A DNA stretch of 64,000 nt from Nostoc carneum NIES-2107 (GTDB lineage: Bacteria; Cyanobacteriota; Cyanobacteriia; Cyanobacteriales; Nostocaceae): positions 5,753,430 through 5,817,429 of the forward strand of contig AP018180.1 in assembly GCA_002368155.1 (NCBI GenBank), in the 5' to 3' direction. Positions 30,122-40,145 of the stretch are shown here, one piece after another. Positions within the stretch are counted from its first letter, which is position 1; the number at the start of each line of letters is the position of its first letter. Both the position numbers and the translations under genes were made by a program. Below the pieces are notes generated by a model, which made no database searches, was not told where the DNA came from, and saw only the letters and a program-made list of their open reading frames with translations.

Positions 30122-31555
30122 GGTTCTTCATTACTTGTTATGCCAAAATAATAAATTAAGTCCAGTTTAGCAAACACCTAACTCTAAAGTTTTCAAAATT
30201 TCTAAATCCATAAGCAGAGCGTTTAATAAGCTTCAATTTGTTGTTAATTCCTTCAACAACACCACTTGTTGTCCCATGATCAAAGTAAGCAATAATTTCA
30301 TCAAACCAACGAATCATAGTATTGTTGCTCTGAGGAAAATATTTTTTGGCTCTCGATAGCCACATACCTAGTTTAAAGACTCCCGTATACCAATCTCCTG
30401 TGAAGTTGAAAATTTTTCTAATTTTTTCTTTTAACTCATGCATTAATTTCAAAGTTGGCGAGACGCTTTTAACTTGTATAAGTTTTTGAACCTGCTCTTC
30501 ATTTAAATTATCTTTATTTTTCAGTAAGGGATATTTACTGTTTTTCAAGCCCGCTAATATCATTTCATATTCAGCTTTTTTACCTGCTAAGGTTGTTTTT
30601 TTAATGAGCTCCTCTATATTTCTCTTTTCTCTTTTCCTTTGTGTGTCTAGTTCTTTATTTATTTGCATCATCACATGAAATCTATCTGCCACCACCTGAG
30701 CATTAGGCATTAATTCTGTAACTAAGTTTTTATAACCTTGCCACAAATCAATACTGACCTCTTCTATTTGATTTAAAACCTCAAACCCCCATCCTGTCAG
30801 TACTTCCTTGATTATTTCTTGTGTTCGCCCATTCAGAATTGCCAGAAGTTTAGATGTGTCTAAATCTATTAAGACAGCACAGTAATGACCTTTTCCTTTT
30901 ACTAAAGCTATTTCATCAATTCCAAGTCTTTTTAATCCCGAAGGTTTTGAATCATCATACTCACCAGATGCATCTTTTAGCATTCTTTCTATTTCTTCTG
31001 TCGTGACTATTCCCTTCGATGCAACACTATGGATATCGTTTTCTATCACTTCTTGTATTGTTTTTTCTGCTAGCCGCTTTGTATATGTTCTTTTCTTACT
31101 TACAAATTCTAGGTCTTCACTAAAAGGCTTTCTACATTTAGCACATTTGAATTGTCGTCTATTTATTTCTAAAAATACTGGTTTCTCTCCCAAAGGTAAA
31201 TCTTTAACAATGTGCCGATGATTTTGATGTAATTTCTCGCTTTTTGTCCCACAATGAGGACAAACACTATATGATTTAACTGATTCAGTTTGTAAAATAA
31301 TACCGATTCCTTCATGGATACGTTGCGATATAACTTTTACATCTTTTAAATCCAAAATGTCTGTGAGAATTTTTATTGCTCTTTTCTTCACCATGAATGT
31401 AAATGTATAAAAATGATTCTGGTTCTATCTACAGAGAACAATAAATATTCTTTCTATGTCAAGTACAGCAAGGGTTAGGATAATAATTTGATACAGTTCA
31501 TTACATTTTTTTGGCTTTTAGTTTAACTTTTTGGCATAACAGGTACTAAAGAACC
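30122..31555 (-). mobile_element. ISL3-family insertion sequence
   Basis: Imperfect terminal inverted repeats of ~27 bp start with GGTTCTT and contain an identical TGTTATGCCAAAA (30136-30148, and inverted at 31529-31541). They bracket one transposase gene. Length is 1,434 bp. The 8 bases on each side (ATAAAAAT and AATGATGA) do not match, so no target duplication is visible. The right end abuts codons of an IS1634 transposase. Confidence 0.8.
30156..31394 (-). CDS. ISL3-family transposase
   Basis: 412 residues. The N-terminal zinc-binding pairs are CPHCGTKSEK and CAKCRKPF. The DDE catalytic core begins at LGIDEIALVKGKGHY and continues with SIDLWQGYKNLV, VADRFHVMMQINKE and the C-terminal GVVEGINNKLKLIKRSAYGF. 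All three acidic positions are present and the frame is intact, so the enzyme may be active. The gene ends ~34 bases inside the left terminal repeat. AT-rich codon use differs from the neighbouring chromosomal genes. Confidence 0.92.
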   Translation of the reverse strand: MVKKRAIKILTDILDLKDVKVISQRIHEGIGIILQTESVKSYSVCPHCGTKSEKLHQNHRHIVKDLPLGEKPVFLEINRRQFKCAKCRKPFSEDLEFVSKKRTYTKRLAEKTIQEVIENDIHSVASKGIVTTEEIERMLKDASGEYDDSKPSGLKRLGIDEIALVKGKGHYCAVLIDLDTSKLLAILNGRTQEIIKEVLTGWGFEVLNQIEEVSIDLWQGYKNLVTELMPNAQVVADRFHVMMQINKELDTQRKREKRNIEELIKKTTLAGKKAEYEMILAGLKNSKYPLLKNKDNLNEEQVQKLIQVKSVSPTLKLMHELKEKIRKIFNFTGDWYTGVFKLGMWLSRAKKYFPQSNNTMIRWFDEIIAYFDHGTTSGVVEGINNKLKLIKRSAYGFRNFENFRVRCLLNWT

Positions 31556-32767
31556 AATGATGATAAGATTGGTAGAGTCATGGATAAACTATACAAATAT
31601 GGATTGAATAATCTCTTTATAGAAATTGTTTTATCAGTGATTAAAAAATTTAAAATAGAGCCAAAGTATTCACATTTGGACGCAACATCATTTCATCTAC
31701 ATGGAGAATATAAAAGTGAAGAAATCAAAGAAAAAGAAGAGGGAATAACCAGAGAAAGACCGATAATTATAACTAAAGGATATTCTCGTGACCATAGACC
31801 AGATTTAAAGCAATGTGTTTTAGATTTAATAACAAGTGGTGATGGGGATATACCATTATTCATGAGAACGGGAGATGGAAATGAGGCTGATAAGGTAGTA
31901 TTTGGCAAAATCTTAGTAGAGTTCAGAAAACAAATAGTTTTTGACAGTATTATGGTTTGTGATAGTGCATTATATAGCCAAGAAAATCTCCAATTAATTC
32001 AGCATCTAAAATGGATAAGTCGTGTACCTATGACAATTAAGAGAGCGCAGGAATTAGTTCAGACCGTAGAGATAGAAGAGATAGATGCAAAAGAAAGAGA
32101 GAGCTTAAACTTAGATGGATATACATGGAAGTCAGAAATTGTAAATTATGGTGGAATTCCACAAAATTGGCTTATAGTAGAAAGTCAAAAAAGAAAAGAT
32201 AGTGATTTAAAAACGCTAGATAAAAAACTAAAAAAAGAAAAAGAAAAGGTTGAGAAACTACTTAATGAAATAAAAAAAGAAGCATTTGAAACCCCAGAAC
32301 AAGCAAGATATAAACTCAAAGGAATAAACAAAAAGTTGAAGTTTCATGAGATTAAAGAAGTGAAAGTTTTTGAAAGCCAGTCAAAAAAGAATCAGACTGT
32401 TTATAGAATGTCAGGAAAAATAACTGAAAAAGTAGAAGAAATAGAAATAAAAACCAAAGAAGCTGGAAGATTTATTTTGGCGACTAATTTAGTTGGTGAA
32501 GAGAAGTTAGAAGCATCAGAAATTATTCAAGCTTATAAAAACCAACAGTCTTGTGAAAGAGGGTTTAGGTTTTTAAAAGATCCTTTGTTTTTTGCTGATA
32601 GCTTCTTCGTTGAAAACCCGGAGCGAATCGAGACCATGTTATTTTTAATGTCCTTGTGCTTGTTAGTTTATAATCTTGGTCAAAGGCAACTAAGGAATAG
32701 TTTAAAGAGAATCAAAAATAAAAATTTTGTCTTCTTAAGAAATAAAATAATATTTTTGACAAGATGA
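31556..32767 (+). pseudogene. IS1634-family transposase, central part only
   Basis: Codons begin directly at the ISL3 boundary (NDDKIGRVMDKLYKYGLNN); the first in-frame ATG is at 31580. The DDE core is visible: SHLDATSFHLHG, KGYSRDHRPDLKQ, FDSIMVCDSALY and the late Glu in QSCERGFRFLKDPLFFADSF. Homology stops at about 32718 (RNSLKRIKN). The last ~16 codons are antisense to the C-terminal fragment. The N-terminal DUF4277 part and the C-terminal part are missing from this strand, so it is not functional. Confidence 0.85.
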
Positions 32768-32914
32768 TGGTAGACACTTCAAAATAAAATGACGTTCTGA
32801 ATTTAAATTAATAATTTGACTAATGCTATCTAAATTTAAAAAATGAATACCTTGAAAGCATTGAAATATCCATCTTAATGTCGGATTCATGGTTAACTTA
32901 CCTAATTGATTCTT
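32735..32914 (-). pseudogene. IS1634-family transposase, C-terminal fragment
   Basis: 59 residues on the minus strand: KNQLGKLTMNPTLRWIFQCF, then QGIHFLNLDSISQIINLNSE and a CLPSSCQKYYFIS end. This is the usual C-terminus of the family and is exactly what the plus-strand central fragment lacks. It has no start codon and lies in a different frame from the N-terminal fragment upstream. Confidence 0.8.
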
Positions 32915-33189
32915 GACTCCGAGATATAATCACTTTCTACATCTTCTCCTAACAATATCTCAATTGCTTTATCGTCAAAAAACTGGCTAAATAGATATAA
33001 AGGTCTTGAGACGAATCCTAATCCATTGATTAAAATCGCTTTGACTAATATTCCGGCTGCAATTTTTTCACGAGAGTCTATTCCTAATTTCTCATTAATT
33101 ATTTCTACTATTCCTATTTCATCAATTAATCCGGCAACTATTCCTAAATGATCGATATTTTTAATTTTTACATTTTCGATTTGAGACAT
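32902..33189 (-). pseudogene. IS1634-family transposase, N-terminal DUF4277 fragment
   Basis: 95 residues: VKIKNIDHLGIVAGLIDEIG, ILVKAILINGLGFVSRPLYL and FDDKAIEILLGEDVESDY. It is the DUF4277 domain that opens IS1634 transposases. The reading runs out at SESRIN just where the central domain should begin, and the DNA passes directly to the C-terminal fragment. It is a remnant with an internal deletion of ~1.17 kb. Confidence 0.85.
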
Positions 33190-33478
33190 TTTTCTGACAT
33201 TTTTTTGAGTTTTTTTGATTGTCTCACTTCAACTGAACCAATATATATTTAGTTTTATAAAAAGCTGGAAATCAGTTTTTTCTCAACACTTTAGTCTCAG
33301 TGGCTTCGCCACACAGGTTTATTTCTAAATGTCAGTTTACTGATTATTTTTTTGTATTATTATTTACTTCACATTGACGAACAACCATGTAGTTTTTTGT
33401 GCTTCATAATGAAGTGCGGAGTCTGGGTTACTATTTAAATTTGTTAGTAAATTTCAGAGTAGCAATCTATTTATCCTC

Positions 33479-33712
33479 ATGTTAAAGCGGAAGTTTCTAC
33501 AACTTGCGCGTAATACGGAAATGTTAAAGCTGAAACTTCTACAGCTTGCGCGTAACACGGAAACGTTTAAGCTGAAGTTCCTACAGCTTGCGCGTAACAC
33601 GGAAATGTTAAAGCTGAAGCTTCTACAACTTGCGCGTAATACGGAAACGTTTAAGCTGAAGTTTCTACAGGGAAAGCGGAAGTTGTTACAGCTTGCGCGT
33701 AACACGAAAATA
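33479..33712. repeat. 42-bp minisatellite, about 5.5 units
   Basis: The unit is of the form GTTAAAGCTGAAGCTTCTAC plus AACTTGCGCGTAACACGGAA. The fifth unit has an added GGAAAGCGGAAG. The period is 42, divisible by three, so both strands stay open (14-residue repeats such as KLKLLQLARNTETF on plus and SVLRASCRNFSFNI on minus). There is no ribosome site or non-repetitive coding flank, so I treat it as a repeat and not a gene. Confidence 0.85.
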
Positions 33713-33837
33713 TGAAAGCAAAATTTCCGATGGGGAAGACAAAACAGAGAAGCAGACTTTGCAGTTTTGCAGCAGATTACAAATAGGTGAGGTACAGATA
33801 ATTGGAGAGAATATAGCTCACGTAGTAGTAGTAGTAG

Positions 33838-33864
33838 GATGCGTTAGCGATAGCGTAACGCATC
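33838..33864. repeat. Palindromic GATGCGTTA repeat, copy 1
   Basis: GATGCGTTA, nine bases, TAACGCATC. Near-identical copies are at 34563-34589 and 60300-60326, with diverged ones at 3220-3250, 44597-44632, 44681-44711 and 58188-58255. Each can form a 9-bp hairpin. Confidence 0.75.
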
Positions 33865-33918
33865 AGCGCCAAAGCTGAGATTTTTTCAGAAATATCAGTA
33901 TATGTAGGGTGCGTTATC

Positions 33919-34018
33919 ATACCAATTTAAATAGTTTTTGCGGCACATCAATATATTCTAGAGGGCATGGCAGTGCCATGCCCCTACCATCTGTGGCATT
34001 CTTTTTTTAAATTAGTAT
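33919..34018. mobile_element. MITE-like 100-bp element
   Basis: It starts ATACCAATTTAAATAG, has ATTCTAGAGGGCATGGCAGT near its centre and ends TTTAAATTAGTAT. It sits inside a diverged GTAGGGTGCGTTA...TAACGCACC palindrome. Sister copies are at 39010, 51225 and 62729. Confidence 0.75.
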
Positions 34019-34115
34019 CACAAAGTGTAACGCACCGTATTTTAGACTTTGGTGCGTTGCGCTGCGCGACAACACACCCTACAATAATTTTGATTTTTGG
34101 TTGATAAATAACCTT

Positions 34116-34439
34116 TTATTTAGAACTAGATTCAAAATCGGAGACAGCACAAGAAAATTCTCTAAAGGCTGTTTTAATTAAAACTTCTTTCATCTCTCTA
34201 TTCAGAGCAGAATCACGGATCATGTCTGCTAATTCAAGGAATAAAAAAGAAATCATAAAACGGTCTTGTCGGTCAATTTGTTTTAAGCAAGATGAGATAA
34301 ATTCATACAATTCTGTTTTTTTGGGTTTGCTTTCTTCTTCCCAAAGTTGAAAAGCTAACCTGAAGGTTTTTAACCTAATTTCGTTAGTGTTATACGACGC
34401 ATCTTTGTAGCGAATTGATACGCGTTGGGGCATTTCCAT
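34116..34439 (-). CDS. Hypothetical helical protein
   Basis: 107 residues, not recognised. Beyond the N-terminal ~25 residues it is helical (TFRLAFQLWEEESKPKKTEL, then QDRFMISFLFLELADMIRD). There is no signal peptide, membrane helix or Cys. It stands alone between repeats. The amphipathic pattern and normal composition support a real gene, but no family is evident. Confidence 0.55.
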   Translation of the reverse strand: MEMPQRVSIRYKDASYNTNEIRLKTFRLAFQLWEEESKPKKTELYEFISSCLKQIDRQDRFMISFLFLELADMIRDSALNREMKEVLIKTAFREFSCAVSDFESSSK

Positions 34440-34760
34440 AGTTTTGAATAGCCTGAATCAATATAAATAATTATTCAATTTTTGACTAGTTAATCCGGAT
34501 AAATTGATGAAGGCTGAAGGATAAATGATGAAGTATGAATTAGATAATTTTAAGTGAATGCAGATGCGTTACGCTATCGCTAACGCATCCTACGTGGATT
34601 TAAATCAAAGATGATTACTATATAATTTGGGAATAAAAATTTGTTTTGGGGTAAAGATTAACGGGTAAAAGTTAAAGTGTTTTATTTTGCTTTTTACTTT
34701 TTGGTGTGAGAAGTCGCTAAAATCGAAATGTTTACATAATAATTTACGCTTAGTTAGGTT
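34440..34760. other. Spacer, with a palindromic repeat
   Basis: It holds the GATGCGTTA palindrome copy at 34563-34589 and the promoter side of the zinc-ribbon gene. The open frame 34605-34919 on the minus strand is antisense to that gene and is rejected. Confidence 0.5.
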
Positions 34761-35132
34761 GTGGCTACTGTAACTTGTCCTCGCTGCCATCAACTGGTTG
34801 ATCATCAGGCTATTACTTGTCCTTATTGTCAGACAACTCTCAAGGCTTACGGACATCCGGGTATTCCGTTGCATCGTGTGAGTGGTGATGGTTATCTGTG
34901 CGATACTTGCACCTATCATGCGGATGATACTTGCAATTTTCCTAAACGTCCCTACGCGAAAGACTGTACTCTTTACGAAAATTTGGAGGAGAGTAAGTTG
35001 GAGTCACAACAGCAGCTTGCTGAACAGAGTTTTGGTGTGGCTGTGAAAGGTTGGATTAAACGTAATCAGGGCTTGCTGTTGATATTAGGTCTATTATGCA
35101 TCTGTTTACTGCTGGCGTTGTCAACAGGATAG
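34761..35132 (+). CDS. Zinc-ribbon protein with one C-terminal membrane helix
   Basis: 123 residues from a GTG start. Two zinc-binding pairs open the protein (CPRCHQLVDHQAITCPYC). A second Cys group follows (GYLCDTCTYHADDTCNFPKR and a later CTLYE). The C-terminus is a single membrane helix (GLLLILGLLCICLLLAL). The topology suggests a membrane-tethered zinc protein with its head in the cytoplasm. Conserved cyanobacterial proteins of this layout exist, but no function is assigned. Confidence 0.75.
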   Translation: MATVTCPRCHQLVDHQAITCPYCQTTLKAYGHPGIPLHRVSGDGYLCDTCTYHADDTCNFPKRPYAKDCTLYENLEESKLESQQQLAEQSFGVAVKGWIKRNQGLLLILGLLCICLLLALSTG

Positions 35133-35419
35133 CAGGGGTAGTAATAATACTCGGTTAAGCGTTTTGAACTCAAAATTGGTTTTGGGAAAAAGGTTAAAGG
35201 TTAAAGGGGAAGGGGAAAAGACAAAACCTTTCCCCCTTTCCCCTTACCCTTTTCCCGACTTACAGCAGATTCAATGTTTATGAGGTACAGCAACTAATTG
35301 AAAAAAGTAATGAGTAATAAGTAGTGAGTAATAAGTAAATTTCCTACTCATTACTCATTACTCATTACTCATTACTCATGATGTCAAGACTTACTTCAAA
35401 AGTGCTGTATGCAATAAGT
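35133..35419. repeat. Spacer with dispersed repeats
   Basis: Bases 35150-35190 (CGGTTAAGCGTTTTGAACTC) match, inverted, the insert in the split MITE near 24906-25020. 35300-35380 is an inverted pair of TAATGAG/CTCATTA heptads. There is no gene. Confidence 0.6.
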
Positions 35420-36469
35420 CTACTGTTTTGTATGAGGTGCGATCGCGACTATCTTTTTAGCTTCATCTACTGTAATCCGCGCTAGTCCAAATTTTTCAAT
35501 AATCGCCGCATTTGTGGTTAAGTGGGTACTAATCTTAGATACCCCATATTGGCTTTCTTCTAAGGCTAAGGTAGCTGGTAATAATAATTGATCACCTAAA
35601 TGTTCATCGACTGGTGCGCCTGTGTGATGAAATTCTAACAATTGGCGACAAGCAATATCTGCAACTTTCTCGGCTGGTAAGCGTAAACGCCCAAAGCCAC
35701 CAAATCCGGTTAAGCTGTTTTTATATTCAGCAGTTAAAAAAACTCCAGCCCCTGGTGCAATTCCTTTTTCTCGCAAGGCTTGAATAGCTGCATTTAACCC
35801 AGCTTGATGTAATAAGTTCTGGGCGCGATTTGCCATGCGTTGAGAAATATGCGAGGCTAATTCTGTGACTACTGCTAACCCTCTGACTTGCTGTAAGTTA
35901 CCTCTCTCCAGCAAAGTAATACCGTTAATTTTGCCACTACCATTTACTTTAATGTGCATTTCGCCACCACCTTGGGGATACCATCCCCAAGCGCGTAACT
36001 TAGCTGTCGCCTTCACTCCCATGCGGCGCAGCATCGGCAAATATACTTGTTCAATATAGGTCATGGTGGGACTAAAGGGGACATGAGTCCCACCTTTTAA
36101 AATTACTTGGGATTCCGCAGAAGCTAAAGCCAAGGGTAAAAGAACTGTCTGTAATACCAAAGTCATCGCCCCAGCTGATCCGCCTTGCTGTGCGTCGGTG
36201 ACATCAAAAATATATTGTCCCGGCTTTACAGCACTACCAGGAATAAATTCCAGCATCATGGAACCCAAAGTATCACCCTGCATTTTGGCATCACAAATTC
36301 TAGCCGCAGCACGAACTGCTGTTAAATGTTGTGCTGCTAATCCTGGCCTTCTACGTTTAGCACGAATACCTGCAATGCGGATAGATTCACCAGTAATAGC
36401 CGCTAAACTCAAGGAAGTGCGAAGAACTTGTCCGCCTCCTTCTCCGTAGGAACCGTCAATGTCAATCAT
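35420..36469 (-). CDS. rtcA: RNA 3'-terminal phosphate cyclase
   Basis: 349 residues from the ATG at 36469 (a TTG two codons earlier is in frame). The N-terminal GSYGEGGGQVLRTSLSLAAI is diagnostic. RPGLAAQHLTAVRA, GGTHVPFSPTM and the basic GWYPQGGGEMHIK follow, and the C-terminal STHLTTNAAII carries the catalytic His that forms the RNA-AMP intermediate. The enzyme makes 2',3'-cyclic phosphate ends with ATP. No rtcB or RtcR regulator is adjacent. Confidence 0.95.
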   Translation of the reverse strand: MIDIDGSYGEGGGQVLRTSLSLAAITGESIRIAGIRAKRRRPGLAAQHLTAVRAAARICDAKMQGDTLGSMMLEFIPGSAVKPGQYIFDVTDAQQGGSAGAMTLVLQTVLLPLALASAESQVILKGGTHVPFSPTMTYIEQVYLPMLRRMGVKATAKLRAWGWYPQGGGEMHIKVNGSGKINGITLLERGNLQQVRGLAVVTELASHISQRMANRAQNLLHQAGLNAAIQALREKGIAPGAGVFLTAEYKNSLTGFGGFGRLRLPAEKVADIACRQLLEFHHTGAPVDEHLGDQLLLPATLALEESQYGVSKISTHLTTNAAIIEKFGLARITVDEAKKIVAIAPHTKQ

Positions 36470-36737
36470 GGGCAATTTGAGATATTGAACTTTGGATTAT
36501 CTCTACGGTTGAGTAATCAGATTACAAAGTTTATAGCTGTTTTCATATAAGTGCAATATGGCTTTTGGGAAGAGTCAAAAGTCAAGAGTCAAAAGTCAAA
36601 AGTTATTTATCTTCCCCCGTTACCCATTACCCATTACCCATTCCCCAATCCCCATACCCCACACATCCCAGGAGATTGCTAAAATCCTGTTATCCTCATA
36701 ACTACTCACGCAGAAAGCACCAGAAAAAGCGATCGCT

Positions 36738-38900
36738 ATGCTTCAGTATCCGAATCTCGAACAAGCGCTAAAATATCACTTCGGTTATGACCGATTTCGT
36801 CCGGGACAACGGCAAATTATCGAAGATGCGCTGCAAAATCGGGATTTAATGGTGGTGATGCCTACGGGTGGGGGTAAGTCTTTGTGCTTTCAGTTACCAG
36901 CGCTGTTAAAGAAAGGTTTGACGGTGGTGGTGTCTCCTTTGATCGCTTTGATGCAAGACCAGGTGGAGGCTTTACGGAATAATAATATTAGCGCGACTTT
37001 CCTCAATAGTAGTTTGAATGCTTATAAGGTGCGATCGCGTGAGGAAGCAATCCTCAGTGGTAAGGTGAAATTACTTTACGTGGCACCGGAACGGCTGTTG
37101 AGTGAAAGATTTCTGCCGTTTCTCGATTTAGTTAATCACCAAGTTGGAATTTCTACCTTTGCAATTGATGAGGCGCATTGTGTCTCGGAATGGGGACATG
37201 ATTTCCGTCCAGAATATCGGCAATTGCGATCGCTACGCCAACGTTACCCTAATATTCCTGCTGTCGCCCTGACTGCGACAGCTACCGATCGCGTCCGCAG
37301 TGATATTATCCAACAACTAGGGTTAAAGCAACCGAGTATCCACATTGCGAGTTTTAACCGTCAAAATCTTTATTATGAAATCCGTTCTAAATCTAAATAT
37401 GCTTACGCAGAGTTATTAGAATTAATTCGTGAAACTCAAGGTTCGGTAATTATTTATTGTTTGACTCGTAAAAAAGTTGACGAACTAACTTTTAAATTGC
37501 AAAACGATAAAATTTCTGCCATACCTTATCATGCGGGTTTAACTGACGACGAACGCACCAAAAATCAAACCCGATTTATTCGGGATGATGTGCGGGTAAT
37601 TGTCGCCACTATTGCGTTTGGTATGGGAATTAATAAGCCGGATGTGCGCTTGGTGGTTCACTTTGATTTACCACGCAATATAGAAAGTTACTATCAAGAA
37701 TCCGGGAGGGCGGGTAGGGATGGCGAACCTTCGCGCTGTACGCTGTTCTTTAATTATGGTGATATTAAAACTATTGAATGGAGTATTAACCAAAAAACCG
37801 ATCAGCAAGAACAGTTGATTGCCAAACAACAATTGCGGCAAATGATAGACTATGCCGAAGGTACAGATTGTCGTCGGACGATTCAACTAGGTTATTTTGG
37901 CGAACGCTTTGCGGGTAATTGCGGTAACTGCGATAATTGCCGTTATCCCAAACCGATGCAAGATTGGACAATTGAAGCGATGAAATTCTTATCTTGCGTG
38001 GCGCGTTGTAAAGAAAGATTTGGGATGCTGCATATTATTGATGTGCTGCGGGGTGGAAAAAGCCAGAAAATTCTGCAAAACGAACATGATAAGCTTTCTA
38101 CCTACGGTATTGGTAAAGATAGAACTGTGGATGAATGGCGAATGCTGGGGCGATCGCTTTTGCACCAAGGTTTACTGGAACAAACCACCGATGGTTACTC
38201 GGTTTTGAAGCTGAACGCCTTGAGTTGGGAAGTGATGCGGCGACAACGTACCGTTAATTTAGCTGTGTCAGCAGTGCAAAAAGTGACTTGGGAAGAAACT
38301 AGCGAAAAAGCTGTTGAGGTAGAACTACTCATGCAGAGATTGCGATCGCTAAGAAAACAGCTAGCTGATGAACAATCTGTACCACCCTACGTTGTTTTTC
38401 AAGATTCTACTTTGAAATTAATGGCTCAGGTACAACCCACAACCCTCAGCGAATTTGCCAAACTTTCTGGTGTCGGTAGTCACAAACTCGCCCAATATGG
38501 TGATAAATTCCTGGCAGAAATTCGCGCTTATCGTCAAGAACAAGGTGTCATCGATGTAGTGGTGAATGAAAAACCCGCTTTTGGTTTTCGCTTACCTTCG
38601 ACTACAGAATTATTAACATTACAATTGCATCAACGCGGTTTAACTGTTGCTGAAATTGCCGCGCAAAGAAATCTTCGTTCTACTACAATTGTGGGACACC
38701 TAGTAGATTTAGTTGAAAATAATCAACCTGTAGACTTAAATCAGTTAGTGCCTTTAGAACGACAAAAAAAGATTTGGCAAGTCTTAGAAGTGCTAGGTGA
38801 TATTTCTCTCACCCCCATCCGCGAACAACTGGGTGAGAACTATACCTATGATGAAATTCGCTTAGTGCGGGGAAGATGGCGCAGGGAGAAAAGGAAGTAA
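36738..38900 (+). CDS. recQ: ATP-dependent DNA helicase RecQ
   Basis: 720 residues. The helicase core has motif [15 protein letters not shown] (41-54), DEAH at 144-147 and motif [13 protein letters not shown] (320-330). The RQC zinc site is CRRTIQ...CGNCDNC (about 376-400). An HRDC domain lies at ~560-600 ([20 protein letters not shown]). The C-terminus adds a helix-turn-helix-like domain ([20 protein letters not shown]), so the protein is longer than E. coli RecQ (609). The start follows a HIP1 site. It unwinds DNA 3' to 5' in recombination and fork repair. Confidence 0.95.
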   Translation: MLQYPNLEQALKYHFGYDRFRPGQRQIIEDALQNRDLMVVMPTGGGKSLCFQLPALLKKGLTVVVSPLIALMQDQVEALRNNNISATFLNSSLNAYKVRSREEAILSGKVKLLYVAPERLLSERFLPFLDLVNHQVGISTFAIDEAHCVSEWGHDFRPEYRQLRSLRQRYPNIPAVALTATATDRVRSDIIQQLGLKQPSIHIASFNRQNLYYEIRSKSKYAYAELLELIRETQGSVIIYCLTRKKVDELTFKLQNDKISAIPYHAGLTDDERTKNQTRFIRDDVRVIVATIAFGMGINKPDVRLVVHFDLPRNIESYYQESGRAGRDGEPSRCTLFFNYGDIKTIEWSINQKTDQQEQLIAKQQLRQMIDYAEGTDCRRTIQLGYFGERFAGNCGNCDNCRYPKPMQDWTIEAMKFLSCVARCKERFGMLHIIDVLRGGKSQKILQNEHDKLSTYGIGKDRTVDEWRMLGRSLLHQGLLEQTTDGYSVLKLNALSWEVMRRQRTVNLAVSAVQKVTWEETSEKAVEVELLMQRLRSLRKQLADEQSVPPYVVFQDSTLKLMAQVQPTTLSEFAKLSGVGSHKLAQYGDKFLAEIRAYRQEQGVIDVVVNEKPAFGFRLPSTTELLTLQLHQRGLTVAEIAAQRNLRSTTIVGHLVDLVENNQPVDLNQLVPLERQKKIWQVLEVLGDISLTPIREQLGENYTYDEIRLVRGRWRREKRK

Positions 38901-39432
38901 TGGGGACTGGGGATTGGGGACTGGGGATTGGGGACTGGGGAATTGCCCTGTTTATGAAAAGGTATTATGAATTTGTGATTTTAAAAGCTTGTCACTACCT
39001 ACAATTTTCATACCAATTTGAAAAAAGAATGCGACAGATTGTAGGGGCAAGGCACTGCCTTGCCCTCTAGAATATAATTGATGTGTCGCAAACATTATTT
39101 TATTTGGTATCAGCTATTCCCAATTGAAATTGCATAATTTAGGCGCGCAGAATGCCTCAGCCACAACATCTTAGATATTGTAGATATACAAAATATATTG
39201 GATTTAGCTTAATTTTCGCTTTGCCGTCTACTCACTTGGGAATAAATTCCCATACCTATCGTCAGGTAGATTTTATAGTGAGATGACAGGTTTTTTTGAT
39301 AGTTGAACCTTGACAAAAATGTAGGTAATGACAAGGGGAGTTTTCCTGTTGTCTGTTGACTTTCCTGAAATCGTGCTGCAATCAAAATGATGCGCTGGGA
39401 TTAATGGCAATTTTGGTGAATACTACCAGATT
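38901..39432. other. Spacer with heptads and a MITE copy
   Basis: Bases 38903-38941 are GGGGACT/GGGGATT heptads right after the recQ stop. 39010-39110 is a full MITE copy (ATACCAATTTGAAAAAAG ... TTATTTGGTAT, centre GGCACTGCC). There is no gene. Confidence 0.7.
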
Positions 39433-39603
39433 TCATGAAGAAAAGCTGGGTACTTCTGAACTAGGTTCTGGTACTTCCATAGGAACTACAGAAGGTTGAG
39501 CCTCTTTGGTTTTGGGTGCCAAAATCATTGATAGCAGCTTAGGGAAAGACAAGCAAATAACAGTACTCAGCAGAGTTAATAGTAGTACATCTATCATACT
39601 CAT
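39433..39603 (-). CDS. 56-residue single-helix membrane protein
   Basis: From the ATG at 39603, preceded by a strong GGGGGG site 7 bases upstream, the minus strand reads MSMIDVLLLTLLSTVICLSF and PKLLSMILAPKTKEAQ, then a Pro/Ser/Glu-rich tail to a TGA at 39433. One membrane helix (4-27) is followed by a short cytoplasmic or lumenal tail. A diverged relative lies 540 bases upstream on the same strand (40146-40385), which supports a real gene. The family and function are unknown. Confidence 0.65.
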   Translation of the reverse strand: MSMIDVLLLTLLSTVICLSFPKLLSMILAPKTKEAQPSVVPMEVPEPSSEVPSFSS

Positions 39604-40145
39604 AGATTATCCCCCCATGAAATAAACAATTTTTGATTCTATTTCTCAAGGTAGCAGTAAAATTTGTATTTGCAAATACATCTGGCATTTGGAATTACTT
39701 GTACTTTATATAAGCAAGTTAAATATATTGATTTCCTTTGCCAACCATAGAAAAAATTATTGGTTGGTCATGTGCTGATGCCGATGTTTTCATGTATGTG
39801 AAAACGTCCTATTTGAATTGTGAACTTACTCGCAGCAGAACAAAGGTAAGACGGAAACAGCGTACTAATTCTACACTGCTCGTCTAACACTCATAAATAT
39901 TTCTCACAAACAATCGAGAGTTTGTATCCCAATCTCCAGAAATTTTGAAGATTACGTAGTCAGCTATTTAATGCTGAAAAAATTCCCAAATATAGCAGTC
40001 CCAAATTATTTGTGAAAAACTATTGATGAGGCTACGAGAGATTTCACAATTCAAAGAGGATGGCAATCGGACTCAACATGGTATGAATGCACCGGTGGGT
40101 TGTTCTCCTCATTAAAAGCTCCAAATAAAGAAGCTGAAATTATCA
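39604..40145. other. Spacer without a recognised gene
   Basis: It is AT-rich and lies between the two related small membrane-protein genes. I see no repeat or RNA signal. Confidence 0.5.

Larger units (their letters stand above)
29910..33427. mobile_element. Scrambled IS1634-like element with a nested ISL3 insertion
   Basis: CCCAGACTCCGCACTTCA at 29910-29927 is repeated exactly inverted at 33410-33427, and each arm continues into a TTCA/TGAAG mini-palindrome. Between them are an intact ISL3-family element and three fragments of one IS1634-type transposase. The span minus the ISL3 element is ~2.08 kb, a normal IS1634 length, so the 18-bp repeats are probably its ends. Confidence 0.6.

Noticed and set aside
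33479-33712. CRISPR-like array
   Set aside because: The units are contiguous and nearly identical with no unique spacers; it is a minisatellite.
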